Source: Leptidea sinapis
Lineage: Eukaryota; Arthropoda; Insecta; Lepidoptera; Pieridae
Direction of reading: 5' to 3'
DNA: 64,000 nt
Assembly (NCBI RefSeq): GCF_905404315.1
Contig: NC_066286.1
Span: 7,013,501-7,077,500, forward strand
The first letter of the stretch is position 1; each line of letters starts with the position of its first letter. A program made the position numbers and the translations under genes. The notes beneath the pieces were generated by a model. It did not search any database. It worked only from the letters and a program-made list of their open reading frames with translations, and was not told the origin of the DNA. Positions 33,364 to 45,000 of this stretch are shown one piece after another.

Positions 33364-36300
33364 ATGTCCTACGTTAATACGGGTGACCTACTGAATTTTC
33401 AAGATTATTCGCCCGAGCATAATAGGACCGCTCGAATTGACGTGGAAGCTGTGCACACAAATCAATATAATAGCGGAAACTCAAATTTCAATTATGAAGA
33501 GCCAAAAATTGTTACTGAGGATGAAGAGCCAGCTCCTAAAAGTGGTATGTGAGTAACAATAATAATAGTTATTGTTTTTGTGCCCCTCCTCTTCTATTTA
33601 GCACAATCACTTAATTTAAACTATAAATTAGGTAAAGTCGAAATACTTTGTATACTTATCTCACTTTTGTTTTACTTAACTGAATGATAATTATTGCAAT
33701 CATCTTCTGCCATTGATGATTTTAATATAACTTGATCACTGACATTCTAGGCTCCTATATAAAATATAGATATACAATGAATGGTGGTAAACAATTAATT
33801 AAACATATATCTCCTACTTTCATAACTTTAATTATGTTATTTCAAACTTAGTTGATATTAGATGTCTTTAAATGCAATTTATAATAAAAATATACCTAAA
33901 TATTTTGTGAGAATTGATTGCATTCAACAATTTTTTGGAAGGGAAGGACAAACTAGCATTCAGGTAACTTGATGGTAGGTCACCTCAGCCCATACTCTCT
34001 TGTAACATCAATGGAACCACAAGAGCATTGCCAACCTTATAAACCATCCAATAACATACACATTATTATGAATTAAAAAACATATTGGTACATAATTACA
34101 ACATTATCTACTACGGAGATAGGACTTTGAAAAACACCTACCTTATCTATTAAACAGCTTGCCTGAGGACATCAACTAGAAACCAGTAATATTCTTTATC
34201 AATATTTGTTAATTACACTTGTATAAAATCAATGTTCTAATAAGCATTAATGTATTACAAGAGACCTGATCCTGCATACAAACTGTCCAAACAGTTTTGC
34301 GGGACTATGTTAGCTTTTAAGATTCTTTCTGTAAATGATTCATAGTATAAATAAATAAACAATAAATGGTTGGGGAGAATTGAACTGGGGGCTCCATGGT
34401 AAGTCAATGGTTCAACCTTTTATGTTACCAATGTTGTATTGCAATGTTGATTGACTTGGAAAAAATGTCCACTAAGTAAAAATAATATGTTTAGGACATG
34501 ACAATAATAAATTTCAGGAAATCATAACTTTTGGACAATAGAGTATTACCAGAAGTATTTTGATGTACATACAAATGAGGTGGTGGAGAGAATAATATCG
34601 TCGGTGCTCCCACAGAAAGTATCACGGAACTATTTTGATGAGAGAATCAAGGGTAAACCTGATCTTTATGGACCCATATGGATATCTGTGACATTGGTAA
34701 TAAACTTCTTTTTTTTTCACTATTTGTGTGTTATTAATTTCATGTAAATCAAATTTTTTCTTGTAGATTGAACTTTTTGCCAGAGATAATATATAACCCC
34801 ATGCAAAACAATTTCAGAGATATTTTAGTGAGAATTGACAGACAGACATTTAGTAAAAAAGCTGTTATTTTCAAATTACTAAAAGACACTTAAATATTGT
34901 TGATGAGAATTACATGAAATTCTTAGAATTATAACAGCATCTACAAAAATTATTATTATATGTAATAATTTTATCATTTACTTCACAGATTTTCACAATC
35001 GCTGTTAGCGGCAATATTGCAAGCTACCTTCAAAATGCAAACAAAGAGATACACTGGAGATATGACTTTCATCTGGTATCCTATGCGGCCACTGCAATAT
35101 TCTGTTATGTGTGGCTTGTCCCTCTGGCTCTGTGGGCAGCATTGAAGTTTACTATTGTCCCTGATGGACAGGAGCAGCTTGAGACACAGGTTCAAATACA
35201 CATTATATATTGTATTGTCAACCCTTAGGGCTATATTTCACCAGAACACTGGTGACTCAACCAGTCGCCACTGTCAACAACACTCTATAGAGAGTTTCAC
35301 ACCTGCTGTCCATTTGGAAAACCAATTTGGTGGTGCGACCAGGTTCGACATGAACTCTGGTGTCTGTATGGTGTCTAGTTTGGTAGCTTACAGACACCAC
35401 ATTGGCATGATTGGTTGTGTGCTATAAGTTTTATTTAAAATTTCTTTATGGTGGCTATTAACAGTTATGGAACTAACTGGTAATGTTGGCTTTGTACTTT
35501 TGTCCAACATAACTCCAATCTGCAATCTGTTCCAACTCATGATTGAGCATAGTTTCTCGAAACATATCAATATGCTAGTATGTATGCCATGTAAACAAAA
35601 TATTTCATAAAAATAAAAGTACTGGGCCAAACATTGTCAATTGTATTATATGTACACAAGAGGGGCAAACGGGCAAGAGGCTCACGTGATGGCCGTGGTG
35701 AGGTCAAAGCCCATGGACATCCGCAACAACAGTTGTCAAAAGATGTGTTGGGTGGTTTAGGGTGGGAGTATGCTCTTTTCTTGAAGGTCCCTATGTTATA
35801 TCGGTTGGGGAAAACAAAGTGGCCGTGTGTCACAAGAAATTTCTTGACAATCTGGTAGTAGACATCAATCCCAGAACCCACTTCTCTACGCATTGCCAAA
35901 GAGTCAGGGCTGATTGGGGATGACTTGCTCGTTGATGATTCGAGCCACTCTTTGTTGTATGTGGTCAAATGGAAGAACCTGATACTGGGGAGCACCCGCA
36001 CAGAGGTGAGAACAGTACTTCGGGTAAAGCCGAATTAGCGTCTTATATAGTTGAAGGCGCTGGCTTATAGTGAAGTACTGTCTCGCCTTACTGGGCACCA
36101 AGCACCAAGGCACACCAAGCTTTTAGGCCAGTTTGGCCTTCTCTTCCAAGTGACCACGGAACTCAACATCGCTCGCTATATCGACGGCAAGTATGCCAAG
36201 GGTGATCTCGAATCGAGGGGAGGTAGACTTTAGTAGTAAACACACAAACATGTGGCTTCTTGAGGTTGAATTGGACTCTATTTTGTTGGCCCCATTCCGA

Positions 36301-37186
36301 GAATTTGCAAAGCATAGTCTCAATTCAGACACAAGTTTGTTCCGGTTCTCGTCAACGCTATCTGATGATGTTAAGTGTATACCTGAAATTTTCACAACAT
36401 TTTCACAGCTGTCTCAGTCTATCTAGACATAAATAATCTAAGGCACATACTATAGACAAAAAAAAGTTCTTGAATGTGTAATACATAAACAAATTGAGTT
36501 TGTAAGTCTTTGTTGGTGATGTATACACATTTACAACATAATCCCAGAAAATTTATGAATGCTTTGTGTTTGCTAATCATAATTTTTTTTAACAACCACT
36601 CTCAGGCTTTTTAAATAATAAATTTTATTGACTAGTAAAAAAAACAGAAGGAGCCAAAGAGGGAAACATAAATTTACAATATATATGGAATGGATGGTAT
36701 TAAAATTTTTGATTTGAATTAGATATATTCGTGCTTTTATACACAACATTTGGATTGCAATTAGTGGTTGAGTTTTCCTGTTACAAATTGAAATATTCCC
36801 AAACATATGAGTGATTTTTTAAACTTATTAATTATATTATCTCTTTACAGACACCAGAATCGCCAACAATGATGTCACTGTTCTGTCTGTATGGCTATTC
36901 ATTATCCATATACATTCCAGTAGCTATTCTGTGGACTATCCAAGTGTCATGGCTGCAGTGGCTTCTCGTGCTCTTAGGAGCATTCGTTTCCGGAGCTGTG
37001 CTGATTTTCTGGCTCTTGCCGGCTTTGAGGAAGTCCAAATACTTCCTTGTTCTTATTGCTTCAATACTGGCATTCCATTTTCTCCTTGCGGCTGGGTTCA
37101 TGCTGTATTTCTTTCATGTACCAGATAATGTAACTACTGTTTTAACTACTTCAACTACTGCTAAGGCCATTGTTAATTCTGCATAA
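33364..37186 (+). CDS. YIPF1: YIPF1/YIPF2-type Yip1-domain membrane protein, complete
   Basis: Golgi/ER multi-pass protein of the Yip1 family, whose members bind Rab GTPases and help shape vesicle traffic. Exons: 33364-33544, 34518-34696, 34989-35189, 36851-37186. The phases close exactly (1, 0, 0) to 298 residues plus TAA, near the 306 of human YIPF1. Residues 1-60 are a cytosolic acidic tail. FWTIEYYQKYFDV and the membrane-entry motif DLYGPIWISVTL precede about five transmembrane spans, including IFTIAVSGNIASYLQ, AATAIFCYVWLVPLALWAAL, CLYGYSLSIYIPVAILW and LLVLLGAFVSGAVLIFWLLP, ending with a short Thr-rich lumenal tail. These blocks match YIPF1/2 rather than YIPF3-7; one-to-one assignment to YIPF1 or YIPF2 is not possible. 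AATAAA is at 37205-37210. Confidence 0.92.
33545..34517 (+). other. YIPF intron 1 with LINE-tail and SINE-like fragments
   Basis: A LINE B'-like tail in minus orientation lies near 33933-34045 (GGACAAACTAGCATTCAGGT, CATACTCTCTTGTAACATC). A tRNA-like remnant in minus orientation lies near 34368-34445. The remainder is AT-rich. Confidence 0.5.
35645..36420 (-). mobile_element. LINE B'-type reverse-transcriptase fragment in YIPF intron 3
   Basis: The minus strand gives ARQYFTISQRLQLYKTLIRL, CSHLCAGAPQYQVLPFDHIQ and FPNRYNIGTFKKRAYS. This is the same C-terminal architecture as LINE B (ARQYF...CCHLWSGAPQYQLDPFDHVQ...GRYDMGTFKKS) but diverged enough to be a separate subfamily. It is 5'-truncated and frame-broken. 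Confidence 0.75.
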
Positions 37187-37204
37187 AGTTGTAAGATTAT
37201 TTTA

Positions 37205-37210
37205 AATAAA
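37205..37210 (+). promoter_or_regulatory. YIPF poly(A) signal
   Basis: AATAAA, 19 nt after the stop codon, followed by a T-rich stretch (GTCTTTTTAAT). Confidence 0.7.
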
Positions 37211-37839
37211 GATTATTTAATTGAAGTATTGTCTTTTTAATACCTGATTGCCTTTTAGCAGGCCTGTCTCACTCTCCGTGTAGGTACCGAAATCGTAAGT
37301 ATATGCGACGGCCTCTACAGAGTAAGCCAGCCAGTAGAGCCTCGTAGCGAGCAGTGACGCACGCGCGAGTTTTCACTTACATCACAGATCCGATCCGTTA
37401 TTTTAAAAATGGAATAAATAAAGCAAAGCAAAGGTAATTGCGATCCAAATTTAATAATTTTAAGCTTCATAAAGACGCTGAAACAATCTCAATTAAAGTG
37501 ATGAGTTTTATAATGAAATTACCATTTATAATAGCTATTTATTTCCTGTATACTAAGTAGGTTTGATTGTCGTGGTGTTCCAACACATGCATTGCTACAA
37601 AGAGAGGCAACTTCTAGGTGAATAAAAATGTAGGTTAGTAGCGTTGTGCGATCTGAATTACACCTTATTGTATTACCGCAAGAGTCCCTATTTCATTAAT
37701 TGATTTTGCGGAGTGAGATTTCCGTAGTTGTACTATTATATATTCTTTGTTTTTAGTATTAAGAGTAATTTCCAGGATTACTGCAAGTGCCATGATTGTG
37801 GGGCAACTGTTTATTGTGGATAGATAAAAACACACAAAG

Positions 37840-38085
37840 ATATACCCAGCACCCGCACAGAGGTGAGAACAGTACTCCATTTTCCGCAGCCAAATTTGCG
37901 CCTTAGTTATTATATAGTAGTAGTAGTAGTATAGCAGGCGCTGGCTTATAGTGAAGTACCGTTTCGCCTTACTGCGTACACCAAGCTTTTTAGAGGCCAG
38001 TTTGGGCTTCTCTTCTAAGTGACCACGGAACTAAACGTCGCTCGATATATCGACGCCAAGTATGCCAAAAGTGATCTCTGAACTA
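37840..38085 (-). mobile_element. LINE B'-type fragment between YIPF and ATRIP
   Basis: CCCGCACAGAGGTGAGAACA, GGCGCTGGCTTATAGTGAAG and GACCACGGAACT match 35990-36190 closely, in the same orientation. A (TAG)n microsatellite at about 37915-37931 interrupts it. Confidence 0.7.
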
Positions 38086-38160
38086 TTTTTTTTTTTTTAT
38101 TTAAGAGGAGCTACTTATATGCTATTTATTATTTAAAAATCTATGAACACAGTTGAAATT

Positions 38161-38166
38161 TTTATT
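38161..38166 (-). promoter_or_regulatory. ATRIP candidate poly(A) signal
   Basis: TTTATT on the plus strand, AATAAA on the minus strand, 187 nt past the ATRIP stop. It is the nearest canonical hexamer that I see. Confidence 0.45.
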
Positions 38167-38352
38167 TCGATTAAAATAAAGCCTTTCAATAAATTGTTAC
38201 ATCTACAATATTTAAGGTACTTCCGCTACATACATACGCCGTGTAACTAATTTATACTTGATTATTTCTCAGATAAACCATTGTGTAATAGAAATTAAAA
38301 CACCAATTAGAAAATAATTTATATTTACAATTTGTACTAAGTCACAATGAGT

Positions 38353-39039
38353 TCAGTCAGTTATACTGAAAGTATTAAAGCTCTCAACGAAGGTCTTTTG
38401 CGAGTAGGAGGCGCTGGTCTCTTCAGCACACAGCTGGAATATACTGGATATCTCCGACAGCATTAGCACTGAAAACAAAATGTCTTCTAACACACTGATA
38501 ATATATTATGTGGCGATGATAATCCCTTTTTTTAATTATAACGCCCGAGTTTTATTAGTATTATTGTTTTTTATATAAATCAGACACTGTTATACTTGTT
38601 GCCCTTACCACTAATGACACATTTGTTCCTTTTTAATGTTACATCAAGGAACCACAGATTATGAACGTCAATTAGGCAAAAATCACCTGTCAACATTTTC
38701 TGCCATAAGCAACAGCATACAAACTGTCGAACGTGATCACAGATTATATAAGGCCGGTAAATTATTCATTGATTATCACCTACCATCGGGTGACCTACCC
38801 AGGTGCGCCTTTAGCAGTCCAAAAAGAAATACCTATCAATGGGCAAATTGTCAGAAAATGAACAAAGAACCACTCACAATAAATCTCTTGGTGTTCGTAC
38901 CGCTTGATAATTTCACAGAGCTCGATGAGGTGCCCCTCGTTGAATCCCAGCTGGGAACCGAACTCCACGTCCCTCAGGACACTCTCATACAAGATCCGTA
39001 CACCACTGCGGCACACACTTATTAACTCATCTTTGTCAC
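38353..39039 (-). CDS. ATRIP: ATRIP exons 11-12: C-terminal end
   Basis: Exon 11 begins at 39039 (GDKDELISVCRSGVRILYES) and stays open to 38796. The phase required by exon 12 (LMLSEISSIFQLCAEETSAS ending SITD, stop at 38355-38353) is met by a donor GTATTT after 38833. The donor after 38901 (GTACGA) gives the wrong phase unless a different exon 12 acceptor is used. I therefore end exon 11 at 38833 with moderate confidence. Confidence 0.7.
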
Positions 39040-42000
39040 CTGAAGTAGAATTTCCGCCATATTTAATATTTTTATGCTAATGAATATATTATACAAATTA
39101 AATTTTATGAATGATGCGGGACTCGAACCCGCGACCTCTCGCGTTCCGTGCGAGCGCTCTAACCAACTGAGCCAACCGTTCGAGTGACTTATCGTTGATA
39201 AAATCTTGTATGTTCAACTCTCAGGTTGTGGCTTCATCTACAGGATCTACTTTACAGTTTGATAACCTGCTCAACCCCAATATTTCCATATTAGGAAATT
39301 GACTTGACATGTCGCTCTTGCAAATCTAAACAATTTGTTATGTTTCGAAGTGATAACCCTCACTTCTGGATAAGAGCGCTCGCACAGAACGCGTTCATAT
39401 ATGTTTTGTTTTCAAATTTTATTTGTGTAATAAATTTAATCCCAAAAGTGAGGATTATCACTTTGAAACATCATAAATTGGTAATAAATAACCAATCTAG
39501 GTGATGGCCCATCTAATATTAAGGCGAAGAGTAAGCAGAAAACACGCAAACATGGTGTTTTTAGACAAGTTTTGTGGTGAAAGTATAGCATTTCGAGCTA
39601 TGAACACTACTTAATCCTGTTACATATATCCTTAAGTCTTATTTGTAGGTTGCTAATGCTTGCTGTTGGTTATAGTTAACACTGCCGAGCCCTTTTGAAC
39701 TACCACATTTCTTTGAAGTTAAACAAGTTTTTTGGAATGGCGTGACGCATATTTTTGGGTACTTCTCACAGAAAAGTTATTCTTATAGCTTGTATTTTTT
39801 GTGTAGGTTCATTTATTCAGATTAGTATTGAATAACGAGGATTGTAAGCATATAAACTGTTTTCCACGCAAGATTTTTGAAAATAATGGCTTTGTTACAT
39901 AGATGGCGGGCCGGCAGCCGTGAACTCATATCGCTCAAGGTCGCTGGCATTTAGTGTCGCCTTAAGCAACATAATAGTGACAGAAATATATTTCATCTGT
40001 CATAATGTGTGATATATATGTTATAAGGGAATAGATGCTTTTGCTGCTGTTGTTAGTTTTCCTTGCTTGGCAATTTTTAAAGCTCCTTTAATTGTACAAA
40101 TGATTTGAGTTTTCTTTTCTTGCCAAAATCGATCAGATTTTGGCGAGACAACACGTCCTGAGGATGCCTCGTGTAGAGGTTTAAAACACGTGTCGAATTG
40201 TTTAAAGATAAATATTGGCGGAATTAACACTAAAGAAAACTCAAATCATTTGTATAATTATGGATTTCCGCAAAGTAACGCCTACTTGAATAAATTTTCT
40301 CCTTTAATTGGTTGTTATAAGGTCTATTTTAGTGTATTCTTTGATTAACGCGAGTGTTACACATTTAAACAAAATACTTTTTGATGCATTAAAACGCGTG
40401 TAATTTTAACATCATCATCATCAGCTTAAAGACAAGCCACTGCTGGGCAAAGGCCTCCCCCAAAGATCTCCACGACGACCGGTCGTAATTTTAACGGTTT
40501 TTGACAAAATTTTCTGGACACTGTCAGTACATTTTACTACCTCCGAGGCAACAAATGGCGCTAAACTTCATACTGACAAATACTATCTTGACTCATTTCA
40601 ACTGTCCCCTTGAAAACGTGATCTGGAAAGGTCTCGAAAAGTGGGGTTCACTTAAATAATAATAAAAATGTAACTTTTACGCAACAATTACACGCGTTTT
40701 AACCCTTTAAAAAGTTTTATTTAAAGGTCTATTTTACACTTTTTTTAGACCATTTGACGACGCGTTTTAGATGATATTTAGTTGGATACCTATTGGAATC
40801 ATTTTTATTAATATGTATGTACCTACCGATTAAATCCGCAAGTAGGAAAGAAATCTTTAGCCGCGAATATAGGAATTGAGTGAGTCGCATCTTTTTAATC
40901 TGCGAATGAAGGTAGCGCGAATAAGAATATTTTACTATATAATATGATATAAATGAACATTAAGAAAATTGTAGTTTAACATCTTTACTCTAGGTACTCC
41001 GCAGCTGAATATCTAAGTGATCCGACAGCCTGGGACCAGATTATGATTATTTTATAGCAATAGCAATGACAGCACAATATTGTATATTTGATTAAAAGTA
41101 ACGCAAAAAAAAATCTGGAAAAGTTTCTTGGGCCGCTTCTTCTCTCTCAGAGCGCCATTTGTTTCCAAAGCGGTAGTAGTGTCTAGTATATTAGAAATGA
41201 CATCAAAAACAATTCTAAAGGAATCAATTTTGAGAAAATAAATCCCTTTTATGCCTTTTACTATCACTTATATCGACAATGATTGAAAGTACATACCTGA
41301 AATTGTGTCGAGAAACCTGGCACAGACCAGCAACGCGTATACGATGACCTGCATCAACACGCACCGACATTCACATCTGAAATTTAATCAACTAATAAAA
41401 TAATTGAACTTTACGATGAAAAATTTTAGATAAAAAACAGCGGATTTATAAAAATATAAATGACGAGCAGGATGTTCACCTGATTGTAAATGTTCCATTG
41501 TCAAACTCTATTAATTGAAAACTCTATTACTTTTTCCGAACATTTAGTATCATCAGCCGGAAGACGTCCACTACTGGACAAAGGCCTCCCTCAAAGATTT
41601 CCACGACAATCGGTCCTGCGCTGCCCTCATCCAACGTATTCCGGCGATCTTGACCAGATCGTCGGTCCATCTTGTGGGGGGCCTACCAACTTTTTTTGGG
41701 GGGACTTTACTGCCCCAACGGCATTCTGTCCGTCGAACTATGTGCCCTGCCCACTGCTACTTCAGTTTCGCAATCATTTGGGCTATGTCACGATGACTTT
41801 GGTTCTCCTGCGGATCTCCTCATTTCTGATCTCCGAGGATAGCCCTCTCCATTACCCTCTGAGCGACCATGAGCTTTCTCATCGGGCCCATAGTTAGCGA
41901 CCACGTCTGCGTACCGTAAGTCATCGCTGGCAACACACACTGGTTGAAAACCTTCGTCTTCAGACAATGTGGTATTCAAAAGAGCTTTGTTTAAGCATCA

Positions 42001-45000
42001 AAAAAAGTTTTTTGTTTTTGTTTGTGTTTTTTGTTTTATTTGACTCTGATAGCACTTTACATTGCAGTGGTGATCAAGAAGAATTTTTTCGAATTCTTGA
42101 AAAATTCTGAGAGAAATACAAAATGCACACTTGAGGCATACGATGTTAGGTCTCATTGGTTTTCCTTTTTATGGAAAAGTAGGTTAAACGCGTACGGGGC
42201 TCCTGAGTTAGGTGATCGCCGTCCACATTCTCTTGCAACACCAAGGAATCACAGGAGCGTTGCAGGCCTTTCAGAAAGCTTATTGCATGCTTTTCATAAA
42301 AGCTGGATAGAGGGCACATTGTAAAATTTAAGATCTGGACATACCCTATTCCAAAGCAAAATAAGTCATTTCATTTCAAAGGTGTACGCGCTTTTTTTGA
42401 AGGTGCCCATGACGTATTGTCTTGGAAACACCGCACAAGAAAGCTCATTTCACAGCTTGGTTATACGTGGGATCTAATATTTATACTAGCTACCTTTAAG
42501 TCGAAACAGTAAGACTTGGATGTTTTTGCTTATAGAAAATTATATCTAGCCGGATCCTATGCAAATAATCCTCCCATTGATAATGTTAAAAGCCTATGGC
42601 ATTATAACTCGCACTAATGAATGTTTGAAAGCTGATGATAAGTATCTAATGAGTAGTAACAAACGTTTTTTTCTTCCCCGGGGCATAAAAAGAATAGGGA
42701 AGTCCCAGGCGCAAGGGTGTCGTAGGAGGCAACTGAGGGCAATTACCAGTGGAAGGCTCCTTTGCAAGGGATGCCGGCTAGATTATGGGTACCACAACGG
42801 CGCCTTTTTCTGTCGTGAAGCAGTAATGTGTAAACATTACTGTGTTCGGTCTGAAGGGCGCCATAGCTACTGAAATTACTGGGCAAATGAGAGTTAAAAT
42901 CTTTTGTCTCAAGGGGACGAGCGCAATTATTGTGGTGCCGATCAGAATGTTTGGGTTTTACAATAATCCTGAGCGGCATAGCATTGTAATGGGTCGGGCG
43001 TATCAATAACCATCAGCTGACCTTCCTGCTCGGCGCAATCGGGCAAAAAACAAATGGCGCAATAGGTAGATTCGTTGAGCTCAGCAATATCTTCCCTATA
43101 ATAGGGGGAGGCGATGGCTGGCCCATACGTCATACTAGTGAACGGGTGCTAGTTGTGATGGCATGATGTACCTGATACCAGAAACTCTGCTTCTTATTTT
43201 TTAAATTAAAGTTTTTATATTTTTTTTGAATCGCTAATAAAATTGCTCACATAATATCTTTATTTATTTACGGTGTGTGTGGATTGATGCATCTACTGTA
43301 CTCAATAACTCTAGTTTTTACGTATTAATTTACAATTACCTTTTTTGACTTACTCATGTAAGGCATTACTTTTAAGCATTTGACGTTTGAGTATTTTTGT
43401 TTCGTCACTTTACATAATTATATTGTTAAAAGAGTGGCAACGAGTTTTTTGCCACTTCCTCTCATTAAGCTTTAATTAATTAAGCTCAATTTTTTCGCAT
43501 GTAGCGGTAAATGCAAAAAGAAATGAAAACTTGATAGCCATAAGAGTGTAATTTCCTTGACCTACATGAATAAAGTGATTTTGATTTATATTATTATATT
43601 CTATGTCTCTACTATGAAATAATACTTACCTCACTTCACTCCCACTACTGTCACCTCCACAACTATTATACAGCAACAATAAACACTTGGAAGTATGTAT
43701 TGTCTCTGAGTATAAATATGCACTCTCTACACACTTTATATAAACCTCCACCTGTTTCAGCAACACTTGTAAATGGCACGAGTCTGTAAAATATTGAAAA
43801 ATATTTTCTATGATTAAGGCGAGTGTTACACATTTAAATAAAACCTTTTTTGTGTGTTTACATTAGATTTTTGCGTAAAAGTTATTTTTTTTTTATTTCA
43901 GTTAACCCGACGTTTCAAGACCTTTCCAGATCTCGTTTTCAGGGGGACTGCAGATGAAATGAGTCAATGATAGTAATTGTGATAATTGTCATTATGAAGT
44001 TTAGCGCCATTTATTGCCTCGGAGGTGGTATTTGCTATAGACAGACTGACGTAGCATTGAAAAATATTGATTTCTAATAATTTACCTTCAGTCTTCTCAA
44101 ATGCATACCAGCAGCCAGCCATGGAGTATTGCTGTCATATCTGGTCTGGCGCACCCCAGTATCAGCTCGATCCAATTGACCGCGTGCAACGCAGAGCAGC
44201 TCGAATTGTCGGGGACCTAGCGCTCTGTGAACGGCTGGATCACTTGACGTCGCTTCATTGTGTGTCTTCTACCGCATTTATCACGGGGAGTGTTCCGAAG
44301 AGTTGTTCAACCTGATTCCTGCCACCGAATTTCACCTTCACACGACACGCCACAAGTTACGTTATCATCCCCACCATCTGGATGTGTGGCGGTCCTCCAC
44401 AGTGCGGTTTTCAAGGAGCTTTTTTCCTCGTACTACGAAGCTGTGGAATGAGCTTCCTTGTGCGGTGTTTCAGGGACGATACGACATGGGTACCTTCAAG
44501 AAAAGCGCGTACACCTTCCTTAAAGGCCGGCAACGCTCTTGTGATTCTTCTGGTGTTGCAAGAGAGTGTGGGCGGCGGTGATCACTTAACACCAGGTGAC
44601 CCGTAAGCTCGTTTGTCCTCCTATTCCATAAAAAAAAGTAGCGTCTAGTACAGATCCTCGATAGACGGTCTTTGTAACTTACGGCCAGGTGGTCTCCTAT
44701 AACTTTCTTCTAGAGCCCGTCGGCGGACCACGCTTTTAACACAATGATCGCAAATCAGGAGAAGAACGCATCTAGATTGAATCCACTTTATTACATAGTC
44801 CTAATCCACATTAATAATTACCTTTTTTATACAATAAAACACCCTGATCATAATCCACTCTGAGGTTGCCGACGGTACCGGTACAGAGCGCACATTCATC
44901 AACCACACTCAACAATTGCAGTGTAGCGTCGGCAACGACGGGCATCGGTCGAGACGATATCATCACCTTAGCTATGTCTATTATGTGTGCGGCTATTTCT

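Noticed and set aside
39109..39183. A second tRNA gene on the minus strand
   Set aside because: The anticodon loop lacks U33 and the tRNA-like part is fused to a body that recurs at 55435-55545 and 55745-55825, so it is a SINE head.
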